Counted from the stretch's first letter, positions 1-6,581 are shown. The stretch: DNA of 64,000 bases from an uncultured Alphaproteobacteria bacterium (GCA_937988775.1 CALKHP010000058.1:62001-126000); one strand, 5' to 3'. Notes: generated by a model not told the origin, from the sequence alone. A program made the numbers and translations.

Positions 1-357
1 GCTCTCGACACCGCCGGCGATCGCCAGCGCGATATCGCCGGATTTGATGGCGCGCGCCGCGCTGCCGACGGCATCGAGCCCGGACGCGCACAGCCGGTTC
101 AGCGTCACGCCCGGCGTCGTCTCCGGCAGGCCGGCCAGCAGCGCCGCCATGCGCGCCACGTTGCGGTTATCCTCGCCCGCCTGGTTGGCACAGCCGAGGA
201 AGACATCCTCGACCGCGCCGGCCAGCGCCGGGTGGCGCGCAAGCAGCGCCCTGATCGGCGCCGCCGCGAGATCGTCGGTGCGCAACCGCGCCAACGCGCC
301 GCCAAACCGGCCGATCGGCGTGCGCACCGCATCGCAAATGAAGACCTCGTCGCTCAT
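1..357 (-). CDS. pcaF: 3-oxoadipyl-CoA thiolase-like thiolase, N-terminal part (runs off the window)
   Basis: The first 119 residues of a thiolase are present; the 3' end lies beyond base 1. Thiolases of this branch cleave 3-oxoadipyl-CoA to succinyl-CoA and acetyl-CoA at the end of the beta-ketoadipate or phenylacetate pathways. The opening VRTPIGRFGGAL, the GCANQAGEDNRN segment and NRLCASGLDAVGSAARAIK are diagnostic; Cys90 in the last motif is the acyl-accepting nucleophile. The start at base 357 puts this Cys at its usual distance from the N-terminus. The match is closest to PcaF/PaaE-type enzymes, but a general acetyl-CoA acetyltransferase cannot be excluded without the C-terminal half. 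Confidence 0.8.
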   Translation of the reverse strand, partial: MSDEVFICDAVRTPIGRFGGALARLRTDDLAAAPIRALLARHPALAGAVEDVFLGCANQAGEDNRNVARMAALLAGLPETTPGVTLNRLCASGLDAVGSAARAIKSGDIALAIAGGVES

Positions 358-521
358 CCCGCTCTCCGAACCCGGGCGGCCAGTTCCGGCCGCCAAATCG
401 CAATCATGCGGCCATCTCTAGCGCGCTTCGATACGCCCGTCACGGCTCTTGGCGAGGCTTGTCCGCGCCCGGGAGGGAACAGTGCCCACCGGCAGCGGTT
501 TCTGTTTCAGGAGGCTCTGAA

Positions 522-767
522 ATGACCAAAGCCAACAGCTTAGCGGAACGCAAGACCTTGCCGGGGACCGCGCAAAAGCCGATGCCGCCCCCGCCGGCGC
601 CGGACCAGGAGCCCGAACCGGAACGGGAGGTGCCACCCAACGCGCCGCCGCAGGAGATTCCGACCCCGCCGCCGCAGGAATTGCCGGAGCCAGAACTCCC
701 GACGCCACCGCCCGTCCCGCCCGGCTTTCCGGTGCCGCCGGAGCCACCGCCCGCGCCGAATGCCTGA
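522..767 (+). CDS. small proline-rich hypothetical protein
   Basis: An 81-residue protein starting MTKANSLAERK. The ATG at 522 has a good Shine-Dalgarno (caggagg at 508-514), better than the in-frame upstream ATG at 459. After about 20 ordinary residues the chain is almost all Pro, Glu, Gln and Ala, with runs such as PMPPPPAPDQEPEPE and TPPPVPPGFPVPPEPPPAP. No signal peptide, membrane segment or cysteine is visible. It resembles a disordered linker peptide and no family is recognised. It lies just outside the left end of the tRNA-Val element. Long Pro tracts would be expected to need EF-P for translation. It could be a chance GC-rich ORF, but the ribosome-binding site argues for a gene. Confidence 0.45.
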   Translation: MTKANSLAERKTLPGTAQKPMPPPPAPDQEPEPEREVPPNAPPQEIPTPPPQELPEPELPTPPPVPPGFPVPPEPPPAPNA

Positions 768-830
768 GCGAGGCCGCGCCGAACCAGGGCATCGCCTGCG
801 AAGCCGGAGAATAGTTTAGCAATGTCGAGG

Positions 831-908
831 GTGAAGATGGTGGGCGCTAGAGGGATCGAACCTCTGACCCCTTCCATGTCAAGGAAGTGCTCTCCCGCTG
901 AGCTAAGC
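831..908. repeat. left attachment-site repeat (attL), 78 bp
   Basis: Perfect 78-bp match to 5896-5973, with divergence immediately on both sides (g versus t before it, c versus g after it). It holds the displaced 3' portion of the tRNA-Val gene plus 7 downstream bases. The integrase crossover must lie somewhere inside it. Confidence 0.9.
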
Positions 909-912
909 CATC
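838..912 (-). pseudogene. tRNA-Val(GAC) remnant with broken acceptor stem
   Basis: From tRNA position 5 to the encoded CCA this is identical to the intact tRNA-Val at 5903-5977, including the GAC anticodon loop and T-arm. The first four bases read GATG instead of GGGC. That leaves acceptor mismatches at pairs 2-71, 3-70 and 4-69, and the host promoter and leader are missing. It is the fragment left behind by element integration. A tRNA scanner would probably call it as a second tRNA-Val, but it should not be charged or correctly processed. Confidence 0.85.
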
Positions 913-1205
913 ACCTACAAAATTTACACCGCAAATTCATACGCTTACCACACCAACGATAGCTACACATCCAAGGTGTTACAAGCGGATTGTCACAAAA
1001 AACAGGGGCCTGTTGTGACTGTGCTGTGACACGTTGGCGCTGATATTCAAAACCCACCACGTTGCAATCGCGTACGTCTACGGCGTGGAATGCTCGCCAT
1101 TTCATCGGTGAGATAGACGGCCCTCTCAAATATCCCCGGGGCAGTCCCCGCCGCAAATCCAAACACGACGCTCATATAATGCAGGGAATGCGTATGTGAG
1201 CAGGA
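909..1205. other. left end of element: no gene seen; contains putative integrase arm site
   Basis: About 300 bases between attL and the end of the DUF429 gene. An 83-codon frame exists on the minus strand (911-1162) but shows no family resemblance or ribosome-binding site. The only structure noted is the TGTGAC-containing repeat at 1012-1033, similar to one next to the integrase start. Confidence 0.4.
1012..1033 (+). repeat. putative integrase arm-type site (left)
   Basis: This 22-nt stretch matches 5816-5837 at 17 of 22 positions in direct orientation; both contain two TGTGAC hexamers 11 nt apart. It lies 104 nt inside the attL core. Tyrosine integrases often bind short direct repeats flanking the core, so an arm-site role is inferred, not shown. 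Confidence 0.4.
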
Positions 1206-2012
1206 TCATCCCCCATTCCTTTTCGCTACAGGTATCCATATCGCTGACACATCATCGCCGTACGGCATCGCGCGATCTTCAAGGGCACAGATGCCTACCC
1301 AGGCACAGACCACGGCATCCAGCGCATCTTCGAACGCTTTTAGCTCCCATGTTGCAGCCGTCTGTTGCGGCACAGGAAGCATGGCGCTGACGCCTGCAAT
1401 TTCATTCTCCAACGCTGCCACGATCGCGGTCCATTGATCCAGCAAGCGGCTGCGTCGGTTCGCTGGCGTTTCGTCCCGCCAATAGTTCCGTATTTTTGAA
1501 ATCTTATAGGGCAGACGTTCAAATGCACCTGTAAGCTCGACCAGCGCCGGATGCGGATAGACCTCGATCAGCCCCGGCGTTGAAATGCTCTGTGTCAGAA
1601 GCGGATAGCCAGATGCCTCACACGTCGCTCGCATTGCGTCACTAATCGGACCCGGACGAATTACGCTTGGTGTGTGCGTGCTGCATTTCCTTGCTCCGTA
1701 GGCACGTGAAACCGCATTATCGGAAGTACGGCGAGCAATAATTGGCGTTCTCGCCAACGGCATATCAACTGCAATCAGATCGACGCTGCCGCTTGTCATT
1801 ACCGACGCCGCATCGAGTAAAACTCTCAAATCGATGATAGAAGACGATGGCCTGCAATGCTCGCTAACAGGACGCATCCCGGTCTGAATAAAATTCGAGT
1901 ACGACGAAGCCGCTGCAATCAATCGCCAAGCCGTGCCCTGCCTCTCGACCAGAGCAACACCGCTCGGCTGCGTGGCTGTCCAAGCTGCGTCAATTCCGAG
2001 TACGGCGGTCAT
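1206..2012 (-). CDS. DUF429 family protein (predicted RNase H-fold nuclease)
   Basis: A 268-residue protein opening with MTAVLGIDAAWTATQPSGVA, the first acidic strand (Asp8) typical of DUF429, a family predicted to adopt an RNase H-like fold. Further family-like segments are DLIAVDMPLAR (second acidic position), REYGARKCSTHTPS-like residues around 125-140 and a late FEDALDAVVCAW segment with another acidic pair. The biochemical role of DUF429 proteins is not established; they recur on mobile elements and near defence genes, and a nuclease role is inference from fold. It is transcribed leftward, in the same direction as the XRE regulator, and ends about 300 bases from attL. Codon use is less GC-biased than the chromosomal neighbours, fitting acquired cargo. 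Confidence 0.7.
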   Translation of the reverse strand: MTAVLGIDAAWTATQPSGVALVERQGTAWRLIAAASSYSNFIQTGMRPVSEHCRPSSSIIDLRVLLDAASVMTSGSVDLIAVDMPLARTPIIARRTSDNAVSRAYGARKCSTHTPSVIRPGPISDAMRATCEASGYPLLTQSISTPGLIEVYPHPALVELTGAFERLPYKISKIRNYWRDETPANRRSRLLDQWTAIVAALENEIAGVSAMLPVPQQTAATWELKAFEDALDAVVCAWVGICALEDRAMPYGDDVSAIWIPVAKRNGG

Positions 2013-2168
2013 GTTGGCACCTAACGAACTTCCAGATCGCTACTTACGCAAGAGATCGGCCAAGGTGTCATTGTAGGACTTTATGCCTATCTGCTCCGTA
2101 ACACCTAAGCAGAGATGACGCCCGATCCCGCATAGTCGATGGGATGCGAAGCGCAAAGACGGTTTGCC

Positions 2169-2417
2169 TCAGTTAGGTAGACCACTTTTCGTCCCGTCCG
2201 AAGCCGCGTCATCTGGTTCGACAAGAGCGACATGGCTGATGCCAAGCGCCTGCGCTAGCTCATACAGAGTGATGACTGTTGGATTACGGCGGCCGCGCTC
2301 AAGGTCACTGAGATACTGCTGACTGAAGCCAGAACGTTCTTCCACCTGCTCCTGCGTCAGCCCCTTCTCTCGGCGCAAGCGCGCAAAATTCCGGCCGACC
2401 AGCTTGCGCATATCCAT
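2169..2417 (-). CDS. XRE/Cro-CI family helix-turn-helix regulator
   Basis: An 82-residue DNA-binding protein. A Cro/CI helix-turn-helix spans about residues 8-62, with LTQEQVEERSGFSQQYLSDL containing the helix-turn-helix core and RGRRNPTVITLYELAQALG completing the five-helix domain. The short acidic tail (residues 63-82) is probably disordered; there is no dimerisation or peptidase domain. It is divergent from the lipoprotein gene at 2515 across an AT-rich 97-bp gap, the usual arrangement for a repressor controlling itself and its neighbour. ATG at 2417 is used; a second ATG two codons in (2411) is possible, and neither has a strong ribosome-binding site. It probably keeps the element quiet. 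Confidence 0.88.
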   Translation of the reverse strand: MDMRKLVGRNFARLRREKGLTQEQVEERSGFSQQYLSDLERGRRNPTVITLYELAQALGISHVALVEPDDAASDGTKSGLPN

Positions 2418-2514
2418 GCGCCGATCGATTGCAGGTCACATACTTTAAGCGTATCAACTATAATATGTTATCAGTAACTGTTCGCCACGATGTTGCGAAC
2501 AGGAGGGGGCGGAA
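2418..2514. promoter_or_regulatory. divergent promoter/operator region between XRE gene and lipoprotein gene
   Basis: This 97-bp gap is markedly AT-rich in its middle. It contains a perfect plus-strand TATAAT at 2459-2464 placed to serve the lipoprotein gene, and on the minus strand TTGATA (2452-2457) as a possible -35. The lipoprotein Shine-Dalgarno is the aggaggggg run just before 2515. It is the likely operator of the XRE protein; no clean palindrome could be assigned. Confidence 0.45.
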
Positions 2515-3039
2515 ATGATTAGATGGCCAGCAATCTGCGTCGCCATGTTGGCGATGGGCGGATGCGTGAGTTCAAGCCAAAGCAACATAAGCGCATTGAC
2601 CACACTGCACTCCCAGAAGGAGGCGGAATGCAAGGCGCGTGAATTCAAAAGCGCCGTAGACAAATCCCGATGCTACAATGAGGCTGATCAGGTTCTAGCA
2701 GCCGCATGGGGCGGGGATAGCGATCTCATCTATTATCGTATGGCAAAACGGATCGATATCGGAGAGCGCCTAGACAAGAAGAAAATTACACGCGCGCAAG
2801 CCAACGTCGAAGACGCCCGCATCACGTCACAAATAGCAGCGGAACGTGATCGTCGTGTAGCTGGGCGGATGCAGGTCGTGGCGCAGTACATGAGCGCTCA
2901 GAACCAAAACAGTGCCCTCATGTCTATGGCTCGTTCACAGTCACGCATGGCCGATGCGCTCGATGGCTCAGGGCAACCTCGCTACATCAACGGGCAGCGC
3001 AATCCATTCTCATGGGCATCCGATTATGCGCGACAGTAA
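2515..3039 (+). CDS. predicted lipoprotein of unknown function
   Basis: A 174-residue protein with a short lipoprotein signal: MIRWPAICVAMLAMGGC, where Cys17 follows an AMGG-type lipobox. The mature part is soluble, rich in Ala, Arg and Gln, and probably helical, with a pair of cysteines (AECKAREF and SRCYNEAD) that could form a disulphide. Charged stretches around residues 75-125 (RIDIGERLDKKKITRAQANVE and onward) look coiled-coil-like. No family is recognised. The start is supported by an excellent ribosome-binding site (caggagggggcgg). It lies 10 nt upstream of the next gene (3050), so the two probably form one operon exporting two envelope proteins under XRE control. It is element cargo with lower GC than the host genes. 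Confidence 0.7.
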   Translation: MIRWPAICVAMLAMGGCVSSSQSNISALTTLHSQKEAECKAREFKSAVDKSRCYNEADQVLAAAWGGDSDLIYYRMAKRIDIGERLDKKKITRAQANVEDARITSQIAAERDRRVAGRMQVVAQYMSAQNQNSALMSMARSQSRMADALDGSGQPRYINGQRNPFSWASDYARQ

Positions 3040-3049
3040 GAGGAAGACT

Positions 3050-3757
3050 ATGCTTTCCAGATTTTTGGGCGCAGTTGCATGTTCGTTGCCCATACTGATC
3101 TGGCATGGCGAAAGCGCGTATGCGGATTGGGTGAACAGCATGGCGCGCGGCGCAGCGCGTGGAATAGATCGGAGTATAACGCGTCAGGCACAAGAAAGTG
3201 CGACCCAGCCGGCTCAAACCCATAAGGAACCTACATCATCGGAACGGAGATCATTCGGAGACTATCTTTGCACCGATGATTGCTCAGGACACCGCGCCGG
3301 ATACGAATGGGCTCAACGTAATGGGACATTCAGCTACAAAGGATGCGTTAGCGATAGTCGGTCTTTTACAGAGGGATGCATATCATACATCGACAATCCG
3401 CCAGATAATGTGGTCGAGCGTGTTAGGGCCGATGTATTGCGCACAACTCGGAAAATAATTTATATTTTTCGAGAACATGGCGTTATTGGCACCATTATTG
3501 CCACGCAAGATTGCTATAAAATGGACCGCTATAAGATTGAATGTCTCTATATGGATGTGGCTAGCAGACGCTTCGACTACATCGGAACTCAGCTCTTTGG
3601 AACTGATTATAACAAGTATCACTCGAAGATCAAATTCAGCGCTCGGTTCAATGAATGGAGAAAACATGAAAACATATCGGCACCAGATGCCAAATTATAT
3701 ATAAAGATGATACACACCATGATAGTAAAAATAATAGAAGTCGAACAGGGAAAATAA
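3050..3757 (+). CDS. secreted protein with CTDDCSGH motif, function unknown
   Basis: A 235-residue protein beginning MLSRFLGAVACSLPILIWHG, a Sec signal peptide probably cleaved after ESAYA (about residue 25). The ATG at 3050 follows gaggaag; the frame is open further upstream to 2912 but overlaps the lipoprotein gene. Residues about 75-115 carry LCTDDCSGHRAGYEWAQRNG followed by spaced cysteines (KGC, EGC), a small Cys-rich module I recall from other uncharacterised proteobacterial exported proteins. The C-terminal half (about 120-235) is AT-rich at DNA level and rich in Ile, Lys and Tyr, so the gene may be a fusion of a host-like exported module with a foreign tail. It ends exactly where the convergent gene at 3758 ends. 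Confidence 0.65.
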   Translation: MLSRFLGAVACSLPILIWHGESAYADWVNSMARGAARGIDRSITRQAQESATQPAQTHKEPTSSERRSFGDYLCTDDCSGHRAGYEWAQRNGTFSYKGCVSDSRSFTEGCISYIDNPPDNVVERVRADVLRTTRKIIYIFREHGVIGTIIATQDCYKMDRYKIECLYMDVASRRFDYIGTQLFGTDYNKYHSKIKFSARFNEWRKHENISAPDAKLYIKMIHTMIVKIIEVEQGK

Positions 3758-4423
3758 CTACGAATGCGACTGGCTCATACCATCTTTTACAGAATATGTT
3801 AGCGCTTGATACCCGACCGATAGAAAAAGATCACCTCTCCACACATAACGAGGATCAAACTCATATCTTCTATATTCAGGATGGCGGCCAGATGAAAATC
3901 TAGGCACCATGGCATGCGTAATGATGGGATCTATTTTAGTAATTACCCCTAGATTTTCCCATTTATCTAAGCATTTCTGTACCGTACCATATGAACACCC
4001 TGCTCCATCGGAAATTTCTAGGAGTGATTTTGTTGAAGTTCTATTTCCGTGCCGAGTTATGCACGCAGACCCTGTACTTTTTGTTTTCATTATAGGCTCT
4101 CCTTTACCATCGACTAGGACAGATGCTGTAGACCACTGCGTTGTCTTTGCTAGATAAAAGAAGACCGAGAGATGCGATTTTGATATTTTTACACCGCCGC
4201 CAATTATATAATCGTCGATGAACGCCTCCATAATGGGAGATAATTTTGATAATCCGAAGTCAATCTTCGTATTCTTGACATTAAACAATAATCTTCCTCT
4301 TGAGTTCCTCATAGGGTTATCATTAACATCGCGCATCAATACAGGCGTCGGTATTTCAACAATGGGCTTGTTCTTTACCTTATCAAACTCAATCGCTTCC
4401 ATCATAGGTGTCACAAGCCTCAA
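3758..4423 (-). CDS. putative winged-helix protein, possibly a plasmid-type replication initiator
   Basis: A 221-residue protein with no confident family match. Residues about 135-165 (SLLEISDGAGCSYGTVQKCL followed by DKWENLGVITKI) read as a winged helix-turn-helix. The late YEFDPRYVWRGDLF segment recalls the C-terminal part of small-plasmid replication proteins, a resemblance noted by eye only. The gene sits in the most AT-rich stretch of the element, roughly 3400-4450, and is convergent with the secreted-protein gene with no gap. If it is a Rep protein, the element could replicate briefly as a circle after excision, with its origin probably in the adjacent 4424-4794 region. It could equally be a transcription regulator. 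The start ATG at 4423 is simply the first in frame. Confidence 0.45.
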   Translation of the reverse strand: MRLVTPMMEAIEFDKVKNKPIVEIPTPVLMRDVNDNPMRNSRGRLLFNVKNTKIDFGLSKLSPIMEAFIDDYIIGGGVKISKSHLSVFFYLAKTTQWSTASVLVDGKGEPIMKTKSTGSACITRHGNRTSTKSLLEISDGAGCSYGTVQKCLDKWENLGVITKIDPIITHAMVPRFSSGRHPEYRRYEFDPRYVWRGDLFLSVGYQALTYSVKDGMSQSHS

Positions 4424-4794
4424 TCTTGGTCAAAACGAACCAAAAATAGCGCCTTTTGGTCGAACTCGCACGAACTGCGCGCGCAAGTGTCTGAAAACTC
4501 AGGCCTTAGAGCAATGCCTACTATCATATATATATATGCAAGCGATAGGTAGTTGGGGTGATGTCAACGCCACGATTGGCATAGCTCACGCACCTGACAC
4601 GCCTCCTTACGTTTGGGAGTGACACCTTGAAAAGAAGTTCATCCCTCAGATCATGAGAATGTAGACCACTACAACCCATCCACTTGCGCGCTCCTTCCCA
4701 CGCAGGCCGGACAGCGTTTCTAGGCGTCAAGAACACATACGAGCGAGTTCAGCATAAGAACCACAAACGCCCACACTACGCCGCACGTCCATTC
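4424..4794. other. intergenic stretch inside element with integrase-like debris
   Basis: 371 bases between the winged-helix gene and the integrase. No intact gene is seen. Notable are an alternating atatatatat run near 4527-4540 and, on the minus strand at about 4638-4664, a short stretch resembling the integrase catalytic HxxR region. It is a possible location for a replication origin if the neighbouring gene is a replication initiator. Confidence 0.35.
4615..4670 (-). pseudogene. possible remnant of a second tyrosine integrase
   Basis: On the minus strand, 4638-4664 encodes LHSHDLRDE, compared with LHFHDLRHE at residues 283-291 of the intact integrase. The nucleotides agree at about 24 of 30 positions around the HxxR box. 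Upstream and downstream frames are broken. It may be debris of an older integrase or a short internal duplication; the segment is short, so chance similarity is not excluded. Confidence 0.3.
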
Positions 4795-5802
4795 TCAGCT
4801 ATCCAGCTTCTCGGACAGTTTGCTCTTATCGGCGTGAGCGTAGCGGAGCAGCATCCTGATATCCCTGTGACCGCTGATCGACGCCACCTCCGGCACGGTA
4901 AGACCTTTCTCGAAAAACCTGCTGATCGCCTCATGCCGCAGATCATGGAAATGCAGGTCGTCAATCTTTGCTCGCTTCGTGAGCCTGACCCATGCGAGAC
5001 GAAGCGCAAGCGGAGTGATGGGAAAGATACGTTCATTTCCGGCTTTAGCATCGGCGCTCATCACGGCGATAACCGTCTCAAGAATGGCGACAGCCAGCGA
5101 CGATAGCGGGACGGTTCTTGAGTGGCCGTTCTTGGAAACTCTGATCGTTGCCGTGCAGCGCTCAATGTCCACATCGCGAACGCACAGGCCAAGGATTTCG
5201 CCGCGTCTCATTGCGGTTTCCAATGCAAAGCGAAGCACGGGAAGGACGAAGGGGTTTCTGGTTTTTCCTGCCGCCTTCAAGAGGCTATCGAGTTCGCCCT
5301 TTTGCAAGCGCCGGTTCCGCCTGTTCGGATCAGCAGGCTTCGTAACGGATTTGAGCGGATTGACGCGCAACGGCAATGACCATTCCCGCGCGGCGATATC
5401 GAAGGCATGTTGAAGCATGCTGAGTTCGCGTCTGATCGTGCAAGGCTGGACCGTTCGCAGACGCGTGTCCCGATATTCCGCAAATGTCGCGCTGTCGATC
5501 TGTGCGAGCGACCGTTTGCACCAAGGTTGACGCAACATCGCATCGATGAGGGTCGTTTCGCTCTCACGGCAGCGCTTCTTAGCGACGACCTCATCGCGAT
5601 AGCGCGCAAGGACCGCGCTGACCGTCGTTTTCGCCAGCACTTTGGGATCAACGGGTAAGCCGTTTTGATCGGCTTCCACTTCCGTCAATCGCGCCCATAT
5701 TTTCGCATCGTCCAATCTCAGGAATGATTTCGAGATCGGCTTGCAGCCCTGACGGCGGACCTGAACCTGATATTTCCCGTTCCGTTTGCGAATTGTAGCC
5801 AT
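4795..5802 (-). CDS. int: site-specific tyrosine recombinase (integrase) of the element
   Basis: A 335-residue phage-type integrase that would catalyse integration and excision at the tRNA-Val core repeat. The short basic N-terminus (MATIRKRNGKYQVQVRRQG) is a compact arm-binding domain. A SAM-like core-binding domain covers about residues 60-155 and the catalytic domain about 165-330. All active-site residues are visible: Arg199 (TAMRRGEILG), Lys224 (VSKNGHSR), His286 and Arg289 (HFHDLRHE), His312 (SGHRDIRM) and the nucleophile Tyr321 (LLRYAH). It starts 94 bp from the attR core and reads away from the tRNA. The putative arm repeat at 5816-5837 lies in its promoter region, suggesting autoregulation. 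The gene appears intact. Confidence 0.95.
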   Translation of the reverse strand: MATIRKRNGKYQVQVRRQGCKPISKSFLRLDDAKIWARLTEVEADQNGLPVDPKVLAKTTVSAVLARYRDEVVAKKRCRESETTLIDAMLRQPWCKRSLAQIDSATFAEYRDTRLRTVQPCTIRRELSMLQHAFDIAAREWSLPLRVNPLKSVTKPADPNRRNRRLQKGELDSLLKAAGKTRNPFVLPVLRFALETAMRRGEILGLCVRDVDIERCTATIRVSKNGHSRTVPLSSLAVAILETVIAVMSADAKAGNERIFPITPLALRLAWVRLTKRAKIDDLHFHDLRHEAISRFFEKGLTVPEVASISGHRDIRMLLRYAHADKSKLSEKLDS

Positions 5803-5815
5803 TGCAAAGCCCCGC

Positions 5816-5837
5816 GCTGTGACCGTGGTGTGACAGC
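5816..5837 (+). repeat. putative integrase arm-type site (right), in int promoter region
   Basis: Direct-orientation partner of 1012-1033, 17 of 22 identical, with two TGTGAC hexamers. It lies between the integrase start codon (5802) and the attR core (5896). Also here is an inverted repeat CTGATAA...TTATCAG at 5872-5894 abutting the core. Both are candidate recombinase or excisionase sites, inferred from position. Confidence 0.4.
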
Positions 5838-5895
5838 GACGAATTGCGATGCATTTTGTGGGCTGGCGCCCCTGATAAGTCTTTGTTTTATCAGT

Positions 5896-5973
5896 GTGAA
5901 GATGGTGGGCGCTAGAGGGATCGAACCTCTGACCCCTTCCATGTCAAGGAAGTGCTCTCCCGCTGAGCTAAGC
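5896..5973. repeat. right attachment-site repeat (attR), 78 bp
   Basis: Identical to 831-908. This copy supplies the functional 3' part of the intact tRNA-Val, so it is presumably the copy brought in by the element. Confidence 0.9.
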
Positions 5974-5977
5974 GCCC
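5903..5977 (-). tRNA. tRNA-Val (anticodon GAC)
   Basis: A 75-nt cloverleaf with encoded CCA. Acceptor GGGCGCT pairs fully with AGCGCCC; the anticodon stem CTTCC/GGAAG encloses TTGACAT, with GAC at the anticodon; the T-loop is the standard GTTCGATCC. It is the integration target of the element. The 5' flank GTGAAGAT is complementary to the 3' trailer ATCTTCAC (whose first A is the last base of CCA), so the precursor can extend its acceptor helix by about 8 bp. Confidence 0.97.
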
Positions 5978-6088
5978 ATCTTCACGACGGTTACCGGCAG
6001 GGGCACCCGAGGGGCCCCGCGCGGTTGATCGGGAGCGCTCCCTATAACGGCCGGCGCTTCCCTGTGCAAGCGGCTAACGCAAGCCTTT

Positions 6089-6448
6089 TCAGGCCGCCAG
6101 CAGCTTCTTCACCTCATTGACCAGATCGCGCAGGTGGAAGGGCTTCGAGAGCACCTTGGCATCCTTGGGCGCGGCCGAATCCGGATTGAGCGCCACGGCG
6201 GCAAAGCCGGTGATGAACATCACCTTGATTTCGGGGTCGAGTTCGGTGGCGCGGCGCGCCAGTTCGATACCGTCCATCTCCGGCATGACGATATCGGTCA
6301 GCAGCAACTCGAACGGCTCTTCGCGCAGCCGGTTATAGGCCGACATGCCGTTGTCGAACGAGGCGACGTCATAGCCCGCATTCTGCAGGGCCTTGACCAG
6401 GAAGCGGCGCATGTCGTTGTCGTCTTCCGCGAGGAGGATCTTAGGCAA
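6089..6448 (-). CDS. cpdR: CpdR-type single-domain response regulator
   Basis: A stand-alone receiver domain of 119 residues with phospho-acceptor Asp52 in LLTDIVMPEMDG, the acidic pair EDD near residue 8, and the conserved VLSKPFH lysine segment. The run IKVMFITGFAAVALNPDS is characteristic of CpdR. In Caulobacter and rhizobia, unphosphorylated CpdR localises ClpXP to the cell pole and licenses CtrA degradation, tying it to cell-cycle control by the CckA-ChpT relay. The open frame extends 15 codons upstream to 6493. Family alignment by eye favours a TTG start at 6448, giving a protein that opens PKILLAEDDNDMRRFL after the initiator. Adjacency to an N-formylglutamate amidohydrolase homologue and hisN is a familiar arrangement in this order. 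Confidence 0.9.
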   Translation of the reverse strand: MPKILLAEDDNDMRRFLVKALQNAGYDVASFDNGMSAYNRLREEPFELLLTDIVMPEMDGIELARRATELDPEIKVMFITGFAAVALNPDSAAPKDAKVLSKPFHLRDLVNEVKKLLAA

Positions 6449-6529
6449 ACTGTCCAAGGGCTGGATTCCCGATATGCATCGCTCCAGGGTCACATGCCAG
6501 CGGCACGGTAAACAAGCGATGAAGCTTCC

Positions 6530-6581
6530 TAGAGCATGCCGCGAAAAAGTGGCAACGGTTTTCGCGCGCGAGCATGCTCTA
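6530..6581. repeat. dispersed palindromic intergenic element
   Basis: Inverted ends tagagcatgc (6530-6539) and gcatgctcta (6572-6581), with inner gcgaaaa and ttttcgc arms also complementary. It forms a long imperfect hairpin of the REP-like type frequent between genes in this bacterial order. A half copy is at 28702-28740. It may act as a transcription stop for either neighbour. Confidence 0.65.

Larger units (their letters stand above)
831..5973. mobile_element. integrative element in tRNA-Val(GAC), about 5.1 kb
   Basis: Two identical 78-bp copies (831-908 and 5896-5973) bracket a tyrosine integrase, an XRE regulator and accessory genes. The repeat covers a tRNA-Val gene from position 5 to 7 nt past its encoded CCA. 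Only the right copy is joined to a proper 5' acceptor strand. This is the classic result of site-specific integration into a tRNA 3' part: the element supplies a replacement 3' end (right) and the displaced original end remains at the left. An excised circle would be 5,065 bp. No structural phage, conjugation or relaxase gene is visible. It is therefore a small integrative or satellite-like element that may be mobilised by other elements, or may be a remnant. Confidence 0.88.

Noticed and set aside
911..1162. 83-codon minus-strand frame next to attL
   Set aside because: No start-site support, no recognisable motif, and the region is better explained as the non-coding element end.
2912..3049. 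Longer N-terminus for the CTDDCSGH secreted protein
   Set aside because: It overlaps the lipoprotein gene and would hide the signal peptide; ATG 3050 has its own Shine-Dalgarno.
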